A stretch of DNA of 64,000 nt from Hyphomicrobiales bacterium (GTDB lineage Bacteria; Pseudomonadota; Alphaproteobacteria; Rhizobiales; Rhizobiaceae). Where the stretch lies: NCBI GenBank assembly GCA_900471925.1, contig UCGV01000028.1, forward strand, positions 1 through 64,000, in the 5' to 3' direction. Below, piece after piece: positions 23,743-32,795 of this stretch. The notes below the pieces were generated by a model. That model ran no database searches, was not told the origin of the DNA, and worked only from the letters and a program-made list of their open reading frames with translations. Position 1 is the stretch's first letter; every line of letters begins with the position of its first letter. Both the position numbers and the translations under genes were made by a program.

Positions 23743-25461
23743 TCAGGGTGCATTGCCCGCCGGCGCGGCCTTGCCGATCTGGTCGATGTCGCCGATCAGC
23801 GTCCGCAGGGCTTCCTCTCTGCCGTTGAAAATATTGTCGCTGCCGATTGTCTTGATGACCCCGGCACGCTCGAGAATGGCCCGGCTTTCGTCGCTGAGAT
23901 CGGCAAAGGCGAAGATGATGTTCCGCTCCACCAGGACTTCTGCCGCGGCCTCGAGTGCTGTTGCGCCGGTGCTGTCGATTTGCGTGATGGCGCTGGCGTC
24001 GAGCACCAGGCATTTGGTATCAGCAGGAAGCTGCTTTGCGACCGAGATCAGCCGGATGCGTACATAGTCAGCGTTATAGAACAGGATACTGCCCTGGACT
24101 GCGAAGACGGCCGCTCCAGGGACGGGACGTGCTTCCGGGTAGCGCTGAAGGTCGAAGAAACCATGTCGCCCCTCTATGCGACCAAGCAGGCCATCGCGCG
24201 GAAACATGGTCTGGCGCAGGAGATAGACGAAGGTTGCTCCAACAGCGACAATCACGCCGTTAAGGACCCCGAAGCTGATTGCCCCCCACATGGCGATGAG
24301 TGCGAAGACGAACTCCATGCGGCTGATGCGCCAGATCTTCTTGAGTTCATGAATATCGATGAGGCTGATGGCCGCCGCCACAAGAATTGCCGCCAGCGCG
24401 GGAATCGGAAGGATCCGTAATGCTCCATGCAGGAAAACCAGTGCCGCAATCAGAGCGGCTGCCGAAACGAGACCGGAGAGCTGCGAAACGCCCCCCGTCG
24501 ACAGGTTTATCGCCGTGCGGGAATCCGATGCGCTGATTGGAAACGAGCCGAAAAGGCCGGGAGCAATATTCGCGGCACCGAGCCCGATCAACTCCTGATT
24601 GGCATCAACCTCCTCGCCGGTCCGTGAACCGAAGCTGCGCGCCGTCACAATGCCGGCGCCGAAGCTGACGAGGAAGATCGTGACCGAACCGACTATGATT
24701 TTGTCGAGAGGCATCTGATAGAAGGCGGGTAGCGAGAAACTCGGCATCCCGCTTGGCAGGTCGCCGACCACGGCAATGCCTCGGCCGCGAAAGTCGAAGA
24801 TCGCCGACAGGATGACCGAGACGACGACCACCAGGACCGGCCCCGGAACTCGAAAATGGAAAGCGCGCACGATCCAGAGCAGGGCGAACATGCCGAGACC
24901 GAGAGTAAGCGAAGGCCAGTGGATCAGGCTGCTCTTGGCAACCATTTCGACAAGCGGCGCGACCAATCCATCGGATTCGATCTTCACGCCCGTGAACCGA
25001 CCCATTTGTCCGACAAGGATCGAAAGCGATACGCCTGCGAAAAAGCCGACCAGGATGGGCCTGGAAAGGAAGCTTGCGAGAATGCCGAGCCTCAGCATTT
25101 TGGCGGCAATGCAGCAGATGCCGACGCCGAGCGCGAGCGTCGAAGCAATGGCAACCCGATCGATGCTGCTTCCCGCCGGCTCTGCGGCGATAATGGTGCC
25201 CATCGCTGCGGCAAGTACGGTCATCGTGGCGGCATCGGGGCCGACGATCAGGAGCCGCGACGGGCCGAAAATCGCATAGGCGATCGGTGCGACAATGCTG
25301 GCATATATCCCGGTCTCGGGCGGCAGGCCGGCGATGGCAGGATAGGCGATGGCGCTCGGCAGGCCGACAGCCGCAATTGACAGCCCGGCGGGGATATCGC
25401 TGCGGAACCAGTCCTTGCTGAACCCGCTGAGGCCGCGCAACATCGGAAGACTGCCTATCAC
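23743..25461 (-). CDS. SulP family anion permease with STAS domain
   Basis: A 572-residue permease: N-terminal sulfate transporter core with 10-14 membrane segments (about 20-420; GLPSAIAYPAIAGLPPETG is the SulP signature region), then a cytoplasmic STAS domain (about 440-560) with LDASAITQIDSTGATALEAA. Likely substrates are sulfate, bicarbonate or another small anion. The start is a GTG at 25461 with AGGAG six bases upstream; an ATG at 25443 lacks a site. It heads the operon with ppk2 and the AI-2E-family gene. Confidence 0.93.
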   Translation of the reverse strand: MIGSLPMLRGLSGFSKDWFRSDIPAGLSIAAVGLPSAIAYPAIAGLPPETGIYASIVAPIAYAIFGPSRLLIVGPDAATMTVLAAAMGTIIAAEPAGSSIDRVAIASTLALGVGICCIAAKMLRLGILASFLSRPILVGFFAGVSLSILVGQMGRFTGVKIESDGLVAPLVEMVAKSSLIHWPSLTLGLGMFALLWIVRAFHFRVPGPVLVVVVSVILSAIFDFRGRGIAVVGDLPSGMPSFSLPAFYQMPLDKIIVGSVTIFLVSFGAGIVTARSFGSRTGEEVDANQELIGLGAANIAPGLFGSFPISASDSRTAINLSTGGVSQLSGLVSAAALIAALVFLHGALRILPIPALAAILVAAAISLIDIHELKKIWRISRMEFVFALIAMWGAISFGVLNGVIVAVGATFVYLLRQTMFPRDGLLGRIEGRHGFFDLQRYPEARPVPGAAVFAVQGSILFYNADYVRIRLISVAKQLPADTKCLVLDASAITQIDSTGATALEAAAEVLVERNIIFAFADLSDESRAILERAGVIKTIGSDNIFNGREEALRTLIGDIDQIGKAAPAGNAP

Positions 25462-25893
25462 CGCGCACTCCTATCGCTTCTTCGTATCTCCATCCGCAGG
25501 GGCACTTTTCGGAGAATTGTCACGTCGTGCCGGAAATGTGTTTGACTGTGCCCTCGGCGCCCACGTCTCGGGCAGGCAATCTTGCGCCCGGTATTGCCCA
25601 ACCGTTCGATCTCTATCGCAAGCGATATTAGGCCCGTTTGGGTGCCTAGGCCCGTAGCATCGCGTAACCTCTATCGAAACGTTAGGAGCGCACGCGTTCG
25701 AAGAGGTCGTCTCGCCAGAAAAACACAGGGACGGGATCGGCAAGACGACTGCCATTTCGGTATCCATGCCCCTGGATTTGACTGATTTTTCGAAAGCCGG
25801 CTAACGTAAGATCGCGTATTTTACATCTGCTGCCGATGCGCCTGTTATATAGTTTTTCCATCTGTTCAGCGCAGCTTGACGGCGGGGGCGGGG
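25462..25893. other. Intergenic region between SulP and a small gene
   Basis: 432 bases between divergent genes with only poor short open frames. I see a short palindrome ATCGCAAGCGAT near 25614-25625 and an AT-rich stretch around 25850, the likely promoter of the gene at 25894. No FNR-type box, tRNA or terminator was found. Confidence 0.5.
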
Positions 25894-26208
25894 ATGGTTT
25901 CGGGAGAACAAGGTTCGGCATATCTGTCTGCCCTCGATACGGCAGAGAGCTATTTTCCCGATCAGAAGCGGCTGGTGCAGCGGCTTTTCTACTTGAATGA
26001 CGCCTTTCACGGCATGTGCGAGGACCTCGCCGCAGCCGCACAAGCTCTCGCCCATGTCGAGCAGGTACCGGAGTCGATTCGGGAGGCGCGGCGACTGGAA
26101 TATGCGGGTCTCGTCGATGCCCTTTTGAAAGAGATGGGGGAAGCGATCGCCCAGTCGAAAATTGTCATGCTCAGGCGGTCACCGCAGACCGGCCCGAAAT
26201 CTTACTAA
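25894..26208 (+). CDS. Small hypothetical protein
   Basis: A 104-residue soluble, mostly helical protein (SAYLSALDTAESYFPDQKRL...) with no signal peptide. The middle part DLAAAAQALAHVEQVPESIR suggests a helical bundle. The start at 25894 is preceded by a purine-rich GGGGGCGGGG; an in-frame upstream start at 25876 is less likely. It is 38 bases before the DUF3300 gene on the same strand and could be part of that transcript. No family recognised. Confidence 0.6.
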   Translation: MVSGEQGSAYLSALDTAESYFPDQKRLVQRLFYLNDAFHGMCEDLAAAAQALAHVEQVPESIREARRLEYAGLVDALLKEMGEAIAQSKIVMLRRSPQTGPKSY

Positions 26209-26246
26209 GCGCATCAGTCGTCCGATAATCCATAGGAGGTGCATGC

Positions 26247-27662
26247 GTGATGAAAGCAATTCTCCGCAAACTCTTTGGTGGTCATCTGATCAGCGGGCTA
26301 TCGGCGCTCGCAATCATGGCGTTGCAGCCAACTTTCTCAGTGCGAGCACAAGCACCAGCTCCAGCATCTGTACCCGCTCCAACACCGGCTCCGGCGACTG
26401 TCGAGCAGGCCGCAGCAGCCACGATTTTGTCCGACGACGAGCTCGAAGTGCTCGTGGCGCGCATCGCGCTCTATCCGGATGAACTGGTCGCGGCAATTTC
26501 GGCCGCTTCGCTATTTCCTCTTCAGATCGTCGAAGCGCAGCGATTTCTCGAGGCGAAGAAGAAAAATTCCGATCTCAAGCCGAAGAGCGATTGGGATGGC
26601 AGCGTCGTTTCCCTGCTCAACTATCCAGACATCGTCAAGATGATGAGCGAAGATCTCGACTGGACACAGGCGCTTGCCGATGCGCTCGCCAATCAGCAGA
26701 AGGATGTTCTGATCGCCATTCAACAGCTTCGCGATGAAGCGGTGGAAAAAAACATCATCAAGACCGATGATAAGGTGACGATCGTCAACGAAAACGACAA
26801 CATCATCATCCGGCCGACCGATCCGGAGAAAATCTATATCCCGCAATATCCGCCGGAAATGCTTTATGAGCCTGGCTATGCGGCAGCGCCGATCTCCTAT
26901 TATCCCGATTACTACGACAGCTATTATTATCCTGGGGCCACCTTCTTTGCCGGTGCGGTGACAGGGCTTGCCTGGGCCGCCATCGTCAATTGGGACGACT
27001 GGGGTGTATGGGGCGGTCGCTGGGACGGCGATATCGATATCGACTGCAACAATTGCCTGAATGACCGCAACTTCAATGGAAAGCTGAAGTGGAACGACGT
27101 CGACTGGAGCAAGGTTGATCGGAGCAAGCTGAGCATCGGCAAGGACCAGCTTTCGAAACTGGACCGTTCGGCGATCAAATCCGGCCTGCAGGCAGACAAT
27201 CGCAATCAGCTGCGCAATAGGGCCAACGATATCCAGGCGAGCCAAAGGCCCGGCAATCGCGCCAACTCGGCACGCGCGGAGGATATCCGCAAGAGCACAG
27301 CGCAAGGCTTGAAGGACAGGCCACAGGCAAATCGGCCAGCGGCTGCAAATCGACCCTCTGCCGGAAGTCGGCCGGCCGCATCCCGGCCTGAGGGGCGTCC
27401 TCAAAAGGCTGCCAATCGCCCGTCCAAACCCGCGCAGAAATCCGTCAAGAAGCCCAATAAACCGCAGATGGCCGCCCGACCCGACAATCGGGGCCGCCAG
27501 CCGAGTGCGCTCGGCAATGTCCAGTCCGGCCGCCGTGAGGCTGTCGCCTCGAAACGGGGCGGGCAGAGCATGGGCGCGCACCGCCAGTCGGCGCGTCCCG
27601 CACAGCATCGGCCGCGTCCGAGCTCACATCGTGGCGGCGGTGGTGGCGGCCGGCGGCGGTGA
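26247..27662 (+). CDS. DUF3300 domain secreted protein
   Basis: A 471-residue exported protein. After a signal peptide (to about residue 35) and an Ala/Pro-rich linker comes the DUF3300 domain (about 60-250) with ELEVLVARIALYPDELVAAI and IVNENDNIIIRPTDPEKIYI. The C-terminal third is low-complexity, rich in Arg, Asn, Pro, Ala, Gln and Gly, and ends GGGGGGRRR, which could bind nucleic acid or envelope polymers. AGGAGG fits the GTG at 26247 or ATG at 26250. Function is unknown; the family is often adjacent to DUF2950 genes, as here. Confidence 0.9.
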   Translation: MMKAILRKLFGGHLISGLSALAIMALQPTFSVRAQAPAPASVPAPTPAPATVEQAAAATILSDDELEVLVARIALYPDELVAAISAASLFPLQIVEAQRFLEAKKKNSDLKPKSDWDGSVVSLLNYPDIVKMMSEDLDWTQALADALANQQKDVLIAIQQLRDEAVEKNIIKTDDKVTIVNENDNIIIRPTDPEKIYIPQYPPEMLYEPGYAAAPISYYPDYYDSYYYPGATFFAGAVTGLAWAAIVNWDDWGVWGGRWDGDIDIDCNNCLNDRNFNGKLKWNDVDWSKVDRSKLSIGKDQLSKLDRSAIKSGLQADNRNQLRNRANDIQASQRPGNRANSARAEDIRKSTAQGLKDRPQANRPAAANRPSAGSRPAASRPEGRPQKAANRPSKPAQKSVKKPNKPQMAARPDNRGRQPSALGNVQSGRREAVASKRGGQSMGAHRQSARPAQHRPRPSSHRGGGGGGRRR

Positions 27663-27691
27663 CACCTCTTTTCAGCTCAAGGAGCGACACC

Positions 27692-28630
27692 ATGAGACGT
27701 CAAGCGATAGCAATTCCAATGATGTTTGCTGCAGTGCTTTGCTCAATGCCGGCGGCGCCGGCATTGGCGCAGGTTCAGACGGATCTTGCGGAATACAGGG
27801 CGGCGACGCCCTCACCGAAATTCGACAGTCCGGAGCTTGCGCTCGACAAACTGAAATCGGTGCTTGGTTCCAACAACATCGACGAGCTTGCCGGCCTGCT
27901 CGGCTTGAGGCCGGACAGGCTGCGTGCAAGCAACGAAGCGGTGATCGCTTACGGATTGATCCGCGAAGGCGCCGAGCGGCAGGCGGTTTTGCGGGATTTC
28001 AACGGCATGAAAGTCGTTGCGATCGGGGATCGGCTCTGGCCGCTGCCGTTTCCTCTGACCGAGGGAACGGACGGCAAATGGACGTTTGATACACAGCGTG
28101 GCCTCGAAGAGATCATCAACCGCCGCATCGGCGAAAATGAACTCGCCACCATCGACACCATGCATGAATATGTCTCCGCACAGTACGAATATGCGTCCGA
28201 AGACCGCGACGGCGACGGAATTTACGAGTTTGCGAAAAAGCTGATCAGCAGTCAGGGCAAGCTTGATGGCCTATATTGGGATCCGAACGTCTACCCCGAG
28301 GAAAGTCCGGCAAGCGCGTTGGTCGAGACAGCCGCCTTTGGCGCAGCCAAACGTGGCGAGGGCTATTACGGCTATCGCTACCGCATCCTGACATCCCAGG
28401 GAGACGATGTGCTTGGCGGCAAACAAAGCTATATCATCAACGGCTACATGACGGGCGGTTTTGCGCTTATTGCCTGGCCTGTCAAATATCGGGTCACCGG
28501 CGTTCAGACATTCATGGTCAATGGCACGAGTGTCATCTACCAGCGCGATCTTGGCCCGAACACCGAAGAGCGTGCCGCGGCGATCAAGGCTTTCAACCCG
28601 GATGCCAACTGGACCGTTGTCAGCGAATAG
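27692..28630 (+). CDS. DUF2950 family secreted protein
   Basis: A 312-residue protein with a signal peptide (MRRQAIAIPMMFAAV..., cleavage near ALAQ-V) and the DUF2950 domain: FDSPELALDKLKSVL near the start, ASEDRDGDGIYEFAKKLISS in the middle, and GYYGYRYRILTSQG with GGFALIAWPVKY towards the end. The start at 27692 has AAGGAG seven bases upstream and follows the DUF3300 stop by 29 bases. The biochemical role is unknown; pairing with DUF3300 suggests they act together in the envelope. Confidence 0.9.
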   Translation: MRRQAIAIPMMFAAVLCSMPAAPALAQVQTDLAEYRAATPSPKFDSPELALDKLKSVLGSNNIDELAGLLGLRPDRLRASNEAVIAYGLIREGAERQAVLRDFNGMKVVAIGDRLWPLPFPLTEGTDGKWTFDTQRGLEEIINRRIGENELATIDTMHEYVSAQYEYASEDRDGDGIYEFAKKLISSQGKLDGLYWDPNVYPEESPASALVETAAFGAAKRGEGYYGYRYRILTSQGDDVLGGKQSYIINGYMTGGFALIAWPVKYRVTGVQTFMVNGTSVIYQRDLGPNTEERAAAIKAFNPDANWTVVSE

Positions 28631-28714
28631 GATCTCGGCCGACGGGATTCTGTACCGTCGACAAAGACCTCCACTTCCCAGGAGCTTTCGCTTGATTTCG
28701 CTCGGTGTTGCCGG

Positions 28715-29182
28715 TCAGTCGACAGGCGGTTCCCATGTAAGGAAGAAGCCTACATCTCCAGGCATGCCATCGGGAAAGTTGATGATCATCGCCTTGAGCC
28801 CATAACCTTGGGGCTTGGCGACCTCCTCGAACAGTTGGAGAAGTTCCTTTGCCTTCCCCTGGAGTGTATCCTTCCATCCGGGAAGGTTGTTGTTGATGGC
28901 GCGTCCGCTGTCCGTGCAGAACGTCGAGGGAAAGCTGTAGATCAGCGCTTCATATTTTCCGTCTGCAGCCGCTTTCATGACCAGCCGTTTGATGACGGCG
29001 CGTTCAGTTTCACCGATATGCTTGCGGAAAAAATCCTCAACGAATTCAGCGTGTTTTTTTGCCTCACGCGCGTTGATCTTTTCGTTGCGCTCCATTTCAA
29101 GGAGCTGGAGCTCCAGTGCACGCTTGCGCAGGTCCTCCGCGCTGGTCATGGATTGGGATGTGGACGTTTCAGGTGATGTCAT
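28715..29182 (-). CDS. Hypothetical protein with coiled-coil N-terminus
   Basis: A 155-residue soluble protein. Residues about 10-70 are highly charged and helical, predicting a coiled coil (SAEDLRKRALELQLLEMERN). The C-terminal half (about 75-155) is a compact domain with KYEALIYSFPSTFCTDSGRA and LKAMIINFPDGMPGD. GGAGGAGG before the ATG at 29182 fixes the start over a longer frame. It is divergent from the ToxR-like/TPR gene at 29447, sharing a 264-base region with a perfect inverted repeat. No family recognised. Confidence 0.75.
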   Translation of the reverse strand: MTSPETSTSQSMTSAEDLRKRALELQLLEMERNEKINAREAKKHAEFVEDFFRKHIGETERAVIKRLVMKAAADGKYEALIYSFPSTFCTDSGRAINNNLPGWKDTLQGKAKELLQLFEEVAKPQGYGLKAMIINFPDGMPGDVGFFLTWEPPVD

Positions 29183-29258
29183 CGCCGCCTCCTCCAGATT
29201 GCCTGGCGATGATAGAGCGGGCGCAGGGACGAAGGCAGTAAAATACACGTCCGCACCG

Positions 29259-29277
29259 GTAGGATACGGTATCCTAC
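29259..29277. promoter_or_regulatory. Perfect 9-bp inverted repeat (putative operator)
   Basis: GTAGGATAC and GTATCCTAC are exact reverse complements separated by a single G. A further GTATCC half-site occurs at about 29289-29294. The repeat lies in the divergent region between the gene ending upstream at 29182 and the ToxR-like/TPR gene at 29447, a typical place for a dimeric regulator to bind. It has no T-tract, so it is not a terminator. Confidence 0.55.
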
Positions 29278-29446
29278 GTTCACACAGGGTATCCGAAGAT
29301 CTGCCTTGCGCGCATCACGATCCGTTAAGTCAGTGATTGCTTATTTAGTTAAATCGATTTTGCGGCGTTGCCGTCGCACGGGGTCAGGACTATCGTTCAT
29401 GACTGCATACTGGAGGTTGCTTGCAATCGGGATCTGAGGGGAGCCG

Positions 29447-31234
29447 ATGTCAAATACGGGCGCTGACCGGGCCGATGGCAACATCCCTTCTCAGGAAGAG
29501 GTGCGGCGGCAACTTGAGCGCATTTTATCCAGCCCGGAATTTCGACTGCCAGATCGGGCGAGGCGGTTTCTCGAATTCGTAGTAACCGAAACGCTCGCCG
29601 GTCGTCGAGATTACCTGAAAGCCTTTACTGTCGCGCAGGCGGTCTTCGGCAGGGATGCAAACTTCGACGCCCAGCAGGATCCCTGTGTTCGAATCGAGGC
29701 AGGACGCCTGAGGAGGGAGCTGGAACATTATTACCTCACGGCCGGCAGTACCGAGCGGATCATCATAACAATTCCCAGAGGGGGCTACGCACCGGTCTTC
29801 GACATCCGCCAAGGCATCGAGGTGGGAGAGATAGGGCGACCCGGACCGTCGGGCCGAGCGCTATCCTTGCCGGAGGCAGAGCGGCAGGTCGATCCAATTC
29901 GGGACAGCGTGAAACAACGCTGGTCACGACCCCGATACTGGCTCTCTGCAGTCGGCATCGTGTTTACTATCGCTACCGCGGCCACGATATTTCAGCATGT
30001 GAGGCCGTTCAATGCCGAAAGTGAGGCATTGTCGGCGACAGCAGATCGCCCGACGATTGTTGTCGAACGTTTCGACGGTACCCCTGATGGCACACTTGCA
30101 TCCGATATATCCCGCGGCATCACCGATGATATTATCGAGAAGCTCGTCGCTTTCAACGACATCGTCGTGGCAGCGCCCCTCTCCAGCAACAGCGAGAGTG
30201 TCGTTTCTTCAGAGCCGATCTACAGCCTTCAGGGAAGTGTACGCCTGGAGGGCAGCATGCTGCGCTCGACGGCAAGGCTGGTGCGGCGGGCTGACGGAGC
30301 GGTTATCTGGGCGAACAACTACGATGCGGATATTGAAGTACGAGGCAAACTGAACACGCAGGCGAGCCTTGCTGAAGATATCGCGACGGCAGTTGCCCGG
30401 CCGTACGGGGTCATGTTCAAGACCGATACCGTCAGTATTGCCGGAAGTGCTGACGCCTTTTCATGCATCCTGTCTTATTACAGGTACCGCAGCGAAATGA
30501 CCGTGCAGGCACATGACGTCGCGAAATCGTGTCTGCAAAAGGCGGCAGAAAACAAGCCTGAAGACTCGAATGTCACGGCATTTCTGTCGTTGACATATCT
30601 GGACGAATTCCGTTTTCCGTTTCAGCTGAACACGAAGCCGACTGCCGATACGTTGCGCATCGCCAAGGAACTCGCCGAACGCGCGGTGCGGCTCGACCCC
30701 AGGAATGCGCGCGCCTTGCAAGCCCTGATGCTCGCCAATTTCTTCGATAATGATCTGGCGGAGGCATTGCGGGCGGGCGCGGCCGCCTATGCAAGCAATC
30801 CAAACGACACGGAAGTTGCGGGTGAATACGGCCTGCGCCTTTCGATGTCGGGAAGATGGGACAGGGGGTGTGAGTTGATTTCGCAGGCACTCGGCAAGAA
30901 TGCCGGGCCGCGTGGATATTATGAGGTGGGAATGGCGCTCTGTGCCTTCATGCGAGGAGATACGCAGGCCGCCGAATTATGGGCGCGCATGTCGGATCTG
31001 AACTACAATCCGATGCATCGCCTCGTCCTGCTCTCGATCCTTGGTACTCTTGGAAAGAAGGCCGAGGCAAAGGAACAGATCGACTGGATCGAGGCCCGAT
31101 CGCCGACACTCATCCCGAATATCAGGCAAGAGGTGGTCAGACGGCTGGCGCGTACTGAAGACCAGCAGCGCTTTTTTGCCGGACTGGAGGCGGCGGGCCT
31201 GCTGCCTGCAAGCGAGAAAGAACCGGGGAAGTGA
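29447..31234 (+). CDS. ToxR-like / TolB-like TPR membrane protein
   Basis: The third paralogue, 595 residues: a winged-helix-like N-terminal domain (about 17-118; VRIEAGRLRRELEHYYL, IIITIPRGGYAPVF), a membrane segment (about 164-184), a TolB/FlgO-like domain (about 200-320, RADGAVIWANNYDADIEV) and a TPR-like C-terminus. It is close to the 2424-4169 protein over its whole length. GGGGAG precedes the ATG. A cytoplasmic DNA-binding head with a periplasmic sensor is inferred from the layout. The inverted repeat 170-190 bases upstream is a candidate autoregulatory site. Confidence 0.88.
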   Translation: MSNTGADRADGNIPSQEEVRRQLERILSSPEFRLPDRARRFLEFVVTETLAGRRDYLKAFTVAQAVFGRDANFDAQQDPCVRIEAGRLRRELEHYYLTAGSTERIIITIPRGGYAPVFDIRQGIEVGEIGRPGPSGRALSLPEAERQVDPIRDSVKQRWSRPRYWLSAVGIVFTIATAATIFQHVRPFNAESEALSATADRPTIVVERFDGTPDGTLASDISRGITDDIIEKLVAFNDIVVAAPLSSNSESVVSSEPIYSLQGSVRLEGSMLRSTARLVRRADGAVIWANNYDADIEVRGKLNTQASLAEDIATAVARPYGVMFKTDTVSIAGSADAFSCILSYYRYRSEMTVQAHDVAKSCLQKAAENKPEDSNVTAFLSLTYLDEFRFPFQLNTKPTADTLRIAKELAERAVRLDPRNARALQALMLANFFDNDLAEALRAGAAAYASNPNDTEVAGEYGLRLSMSGRWDRGCELISQALGKNAGPRGYYEVGMALCAFMRGDTQAAELWARMSDLNYNPMHRLVLLSILGTLGKKAEAKEQIDWIEARSPTLIPNIRQEVVRRLARTEDQQRFFAGLEAAGLLPASEKEPGK

Positions 31235-31382
31235 GAGCGGGCCGGCGTGAGGCCACGAGACATCGAAAAGGCATCCATTTTATGCATCGCTCGCTCTCGC
31301 TTCGGCGAGCGACAATGCGCATAATGCCTCTCGGACGTGCGTATAAGGCCGCGCGACCTGTGTGGACTGGGAGGAGGGCCCA

Positions 31383-32708
31383 ATGACCACGATCCATGAG
31401 AGGCTGTATCGCGAAAGGCTGACGTCTGCGAATTCGGCAGTCGCGTTGGTTCCATCGGGGGCAAAGGTCGCGATGCCGCTCGCTGCGGGGCAGCCGCCCG
31501 CCATTCTTGCCGCGCTCGCGGAACGGGCCCGTTCGAGAGCCATGGAGAATGTGCGGCTCTATTATCTTCTTTGCACAGGTGTCGCCGGTACCAGCGTATT
31601 CGACTTCGAGCTGCGCGACCTGATCGTCCCGATGAGTTACTTTCATGGTGGTGTCGAGCGGGCGCTCGATAAGACGAGATTGGCGCAGGCGCTGCCCGCC
31701 GTTGACCTCGTACCTTGCCATTTCAGCCAGGTGCCGCGCTCGATGATCGAGCATGTCGGCGTCGACACCTTGATTGCCACCGTCTCGCCGATGGATGCCG
31801 AAGGCAATTTCAGCCTTGGCGCCAGCACCGACTATGCGCTGAGGATCTCTCGAAAGCCCGGACTTCGTCTGATCCTCGAGGTCAACCGTAACATGCCATA
31901 TGTGCGGGGCGATTGCATGATTCCGGTGTCAAGCGTTACGGCACTTGTCGAAAACGACGCCAGCCTGCCTGTTTTGGCGGCCGCGCCGCGCAATGAGGTG
32001 GATGATGCCATCGGCGCGATCATTGCGGGTCTGGTGGAGGATGGCGACTGCCTGCAAATGGGGATCGGCGCCTTGCCTGATGCAGTGTGTTCGGGGCTTT
32101 CGCGACATCACCACCTCGGTATCCATACGGAAATGATGACGCCGGGCCTGGCCAGCCTCGTCAAGGCTGGTGTCGTCGACAATAGTCGCAAGCAGACGCA
32201 TGTCGGGCGGTCGATCTTCACATTCGCGCTGGGAGATCAAGCGCTCTACGATTTCCTGAACAACAACCCGGCAGTTGAGGCCTACCCGGTCGATTACGTG
32301 AACAACCCTTTCGTCATCGCGCAAAACGATCGGGTGGTCTCCGTCAACGCGACGCTGCAGATCGATTTAAACGGCGCGTGCAATTCCGAGTTCGTAAACG
32401 GCAGGCAATTCAGTGCTTCCGGCGGCCAGGTCGATTTCGTACGTGGCGCCTACGCATCTCGCGGGGGGCGATCGATCATTGCCTGCCATTCCACTGCCGC
32501 AAAAGGCACGCTCTCGCGTATCGCTCCAACCCTGACCGGACCAGTGACGACATCGCGTAATGACACGCATATCGTTGTTACCGAGTATGGATGGGCCAGC
32601 CTCAAGGGTAAGTCAGTGGCCGAGCGAGCCAAAGCCCTGATCGGGCTTGCCCACCCGGATTTTCGCGAGGAGCTGGAGCGGGCAGCCCATGGGGCGGGGT
32701 TCTGCTGA
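31383..32708 (+). CDS. Acetyl-CoA hydrolase/transferase family (4-hydroxybutyrate CoA-transferase-like)
   Basis: A 441-residue class I CoA-transferase. E250 in LGIHTEMMTPGL aligns with the glutamate that forms the enzyme-CoA thioester in 4-hydroxybutyrate CoA-transferase, and QMGIGALPDAV (225-235) and SGGQVDFVRGAY are family loops. It would move CoA between acetyl-CoA and a short carboxylate, or hydrolyse it. GGAGGAGGG precedes the ATG at 31383. It is flanked by the ToxR-like/TPR gene and a convergent AroE-like gene with no evident operon partner, so the acyl substrate is not determined. Confidence 0.88.
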   Translation: MTTIHERLYRERLTSANSAVALVPSGAKVAMPLAAGQPPAILAALAERARSRAMENVRLYYLLCTGVAGTSVFDFELRDLIVPMSYFHGGVERALDKTRLAQALPAVDLVPCHFSQVPRSMIEHVGVDTLIATVSPMDAEGNFSLGASTDYALRISRKPGLRLILEVNRNMPYVRGDCMIPVSSVTALVENDASLPVLAAAPRNEVDDAIGAIIAGLVEDGDCLQMGIGALPDAVCSGLSRHHHLGIHTEMMTPGLASLVKAGVVDNSRKQTHVGRSIFTFALGDQALYDFLNNNPAVEAYPVDYVNNPFVIAQNDRVVSVNATLQIDLNGACNSEFVNGRQFSASGGQVDFVRGAYASRGGRSIIACHSTAAKGTLSRIAPTLTGPVTTSRNDTHIVVTEYGWASLKGKSVAERAKALIGLAHPDFREELERAAHGAGFC

Positions 32709-32795
32709 TAGGGTCTCAGGTTTATGGACTTCAAACATCGAGCGTGGAGACGCGCAGGCGCTGGGTTCGTATCCCTATCCAATGCATCAATGCGA

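Noticed and set aside
31287..31312. Hairpin TCGCTCGC...GCGAGCGA before the CoA-transferase gene
   Set aside because: A stem is possible but there is no T-tract and the loop is long; not enough to call a terminator or regulatory element.
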